The notes beneath the pieces were generated by a model. That model ran no database searches. It saw nothing but the letters and a program-made list of their open reading frames with translations, and was not told where the DNA came from. 6,919 bases of DNA from Verrucomicrobiota bacterium (GTDB taxonomy: Bacteria; Verrucomicrobiota; Verrucomicrobiia; Opitutales; UBA953), in NCBI GenBank assembly GCA_005798925.1, contig SYID01000164.1, positions 1 through 6,919 on the forward strand, read 5' to 3'. Positions 5,842-6,919 of the stretch are shown piece after piece (position 1 is the stretch's first letter; the number at the start of each line of letters is the position of its first letter). The position numbers were made by a program, and so were the translations under genes.

Positions 5842-5858
5842 TTATCGGCTGCCGCGGC

Positions 5859-6404
5859 TCACTTCTTCCTCTTCTGGAAGCCTTCCTGCATGCGCTGCTT
5901 CATGCGTTCTTCGACGACGTCCAGGACTTTGTCGACGACGTCTTCGGTCAGCTCTGCGTCGGCGGCGAGGACGGCCTCCTTGGTCGCCTTGCGGAGATCG
6001 AGGGCGGCTTCTTCGAACTGCGGACGCAGGTTCTTCTTCTCGTCGTCGGAAGCGTATTCGGCTTCCTTGCGGAGCTCAGCCTGCTTGGCGCGCGCGGCTT
6101 TGACCCCTTCGTCCTGGAAGGTCTTGAAGAGGGCTATCCGGCATTTGTTCAGCTGCTCGGGGGTGACGCCTTCGATCTCATCGGGCAGGAAACCGCCGGC
6201 TTTGCCGCCGAACTTCGGGGCGCCCTGCTTGCGTGACGCTTCCGCCGCATCGCCTTCGGGAGCCTTCGCTTTGGCGGCGAACGGCGAACTATCGGCCTTA
6301 GGCTGCTCGGTCTTGGCCTGAGCGGGCTGCCGGGCTTCCATCGCGAAATAGGTCGCGGCGGAGCCGACGGCGGCGGCGAGAAGGAGGGAGAGGAATTGCT
6401 TCAT
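5859..6404 (-). CDS. Exported, charged helical protein of unknown function
   Basis: This is a 181-residue protein with start ATG at 6404. MKQ followed by a hydrophobic stretch (4-20) is a signal peptide or membrane anchor; AQA at 28-30 is a possible cleavage site. A linker rich in Ala, Lys, Gly and Pro (about 25-72) leads to a strongly charged region (76-180) with heptad-like Glu/Lys/Arg and Ala/Leu spacing that should be almost all helix. TPEQLNKCRIALFKTFQ (81-97) resembles the TPEQ turn seen in CpxP/Spy-like periplasmic helical proteins, but I see no second copy and do not claim membership. The only cysteine is C88. The last residues (QKRKK) are basic. Its leader on the minus strand is C-rich (complement of the tract at 6410-6435), with no Shine-Dalgarno site. 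The genes on either side give no hint of role. Confidence 0.8.
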   Translation of the reverse strand: MKQFLSLLLAAAVGSAATYFAMEARQPAQAKTEQPKADSSPFAAKAKAPEGDAAEASRKQGAPKFGGKAGGFLPDEIEGVTPEQLNKCRIALFKTFQDEGVKAARAKQAELRKEAEYASDDEKKNLRPQFEEAALDLRKATKEAVLAADAELTEDVVDKVLDVVEERMKQRMQEGFQKRKK

Positions 6405-6409
6405 ACTTA

Positions 6410-6435
6410 GGGATAGGGGTAGGGGCAGGGGTGGG
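6410..6435 (+). repeat. Second GGGGTA-type G-rich tract
   Basis: Five G runs (6410-6412, 6416-6419, 6422-6425, 6428-6431, 6433-6435) with spacers of 1-3 bases could form a plus-strand G-quadruplex. The tract begins 5 bp upstream of the 181-residue minus-strand gene and shares GGGGTAGGGG and GGGGTGGG strings with 3967-4005. Confidence 0.7.
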
Positions 6436-6481
6436 CTAATGAGGAAACCCCGGGAGGAGGGGGAAGTTGTAGGAAGAGTCG

Positions 6482-6710
6482 ATGTCTGAATCGATGACAG
6501 AGGACAGATGGCAGAGGGTTCAATTGACCACTGAGGGCTGAATTGAGGGCTGAATTAAGGACTGAATGCAGTGCTGAATGGATAAGTCCTGTCACCTGCC
6601 ACCCGGACCTGCCACCCGCCGCCTGGGACAATGTCTGAATCGATGACAGAGGGCTGAACTGACAACTGAGGGCTGAATGGATGATTCCTGCCACCCGCCA
6701 CCTGCGGCGG
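6482..6710 (+). repeat. Composite repeat, copy C (two tandem rounds)
   Basis: The same modules as in copies A and B occur in cyclic order, twice. A 22-bp block containing CTGAATCGATGACAG is identical at 6482-6503 and 6631-6652. In round one it is followed by 12-bp units at 6533-6544, 6545-6556, 6557-6568 and 6569-6580, then GCCACC modules up to about 6625. In round two it is followed by units near 6649-6660 and 6668-6679, then CCTGCCACCCGCCACCTG (6688-6705). The long tail of A and B is missing. Confidence 0.8.
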
Positions 6711-6759
6711 CAGCTGCTAAAATCTTTGGTCGGACTGAATCTAAGGCTGTGCTTCGTTC

Positions 6760-6807
6760 AACTCAGCCCTCCATCCAGTCCTCTACGCCGTCCTCAACTC
6801 AGTCCTC
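6760..6807 (-). repeat. 12-bp array after the right-edge gene
   Basis: Four contiguous 12-bp units (6760-6771, 6772-6783, 6784-6795, 6796-6807) read on the minus strand as GAGGACTGAGTT, GAGGACGGCGTA, GAGGACTGGATG and GAGGGCTGAGTT. The array starts 6 bp downstream of the stop codon of the incoming minus-strand gene, in sense orientation, and is opposite to copies A, B and C. Confidence 0.75.
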
Positions 6808-6813
6808 TTCGGG

Positions 6814-6919
6814 TTATTTTTTCTCCCCGAACGGGAAGGGTTTAAGCGGGGTCTTCGTCGCCTTCTTCTTCCCGGACTTCTCGATGGCTTCGCGCGTGCG
6901 GGTCTCGATGGCGTCATAG
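6814..6919 (-). CDS. C-terminal fragment of an unrecognised protein (partial, enters from right edge)
   Basis: On the minus strand a frame is open from the right edge to TAA at 6816-6814. It gives 34 residues beginning YDAIETRTREAIEKSGKKK and ending PFPFGEKK. The codons are GC-rich at the third position like the other genes. The tail is rich in lysine, as is common at the C-terminal end of cytoplasmic proteins, and YDAIETRTREAIEKS looks like a helix. No domain can be named from this much. Support comes from the open frame, its codon use and the repeat array starting right after its stop. Confidence 0.6.
   Translation of the reverse strand, partial: YDAIETRTREAIEKSGKKKATKTPLKPFPFGEKK

Larger units (their letters stand above)
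5375..5858. other. Repeat-filled region between convergent genes
   Basis: This 484-bp spacer lies between two converging genes, so no promoter is expected. It holds most of composite repeat B, two REP-like hairpins, the second 82-bp element and a short 12-bp array after the minus-strand stop. In 5577-5671 I see no gene; there is only a small palindrome, GATCA and TGATC, near 5582-5595. No T-run terminator is apparent, so the hairpins may serve to end both convergent transcripts, but that is speculation. Confidence 0.7.
6405..6813. other. Repeat-filled region between co-oriented minus-strand genes
   Basis: This 409-bp spacer lies between the end of the gene entering from the right and the start of the 181-residue gene, so it should carry the latter's promoter if it is not co-transcribed. 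It holds the second G-rich tract, a rearranged two-round version of the composite repeat, and a 12-bp array after the incoming gene. At 6437-6480 and 6711-6755 I see nothing recognisable. Confidence 0.65.

Noticed and set aside
5648..6236. Plus-strand frames overlapping the second 82-bp element
   Set aside because: They translate the hairpin and 14-bp units and then run antisense to the 181-residue gene. Similar peptides arise at 4008-4089 only because the DNA repeats.
6677..6919. Plus-strand open frame of 80 codons at the right edge
   Set aside because: It crosses repeat C and the 12-bp array (giving SSTQSS-like runs) and is antisense to the better-supported minus-strand C-terminus.

Overview
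The window is GC-rich, tightly coded DNA from a bacterium with long, repeat-filled spacers. Signal peptides on three of the five genes, the absence of clear Shine-Dalgarno sites, and the gene content (secreted FAD oxidoreductase with carbohydrate-binding-like ends, NosR-like flavoprotein, small LamG-type protein) fit Verrucomicrobiota, perhaps Opitutae. Planctomycetota or a related PVC lineage is also possible. This placement is inference; no ribosomal or marker gene is present.

Layout. Positions 1-3922 hold a two-gene minus-strand unit. A 788-residue exported FAD-dependent oxidoreductase (3922 to 1556) is followed after only 3 nt by a NosR/NapH-like membrane protein with two FMN-binding domains, transmembrane helices and a CxxxCP motif (1552 to beyond the left edge). 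Positions 3923-4561 are non-coding and full of repeats. A 270-residue secreted LamG-like protein is on the plus strand at 4562-5374. A second repeat-filled spacer covers 5375-5858. A 181-residue exported, helical, unrecognised protein is on the minus strand (6404 to 5859). A third repeat spacer (6405-6813) leads to the last 34 codons of another minus-strand gene that enters from the right edge.

How the parts may work together. The oxidoreductase and the FMN/Fe-S protein are probably co-translated, and both flavin parts lie outside the cytoplasm. An electron-transfer partnership is therefore a reasonable hypothesis, with the terminal carbohydrate-binding-like domains suggesting a sugar-related substrate. 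Nothing in the window proves this.

The most unusual content is the intergenic DNA. It contains (i) six or seven REP-like hairpins with a GTAG/CTAG head and 9-bp arms that vary with compensating base changes; (ii) a composite repeat of about 220 bp in direct copies on both sides of the LamG gene, with a rearranged version further right; (iii) arrays of a 12-bp unit that start at or just after three stop codons, once supplying the stop codon itself; (iv) an inverted pair of about 82-bp elements enclosing the LamG region; and (v) GGGGTA-type G-rich tracts upstream of two minus-strand genes. No transposase is visible.
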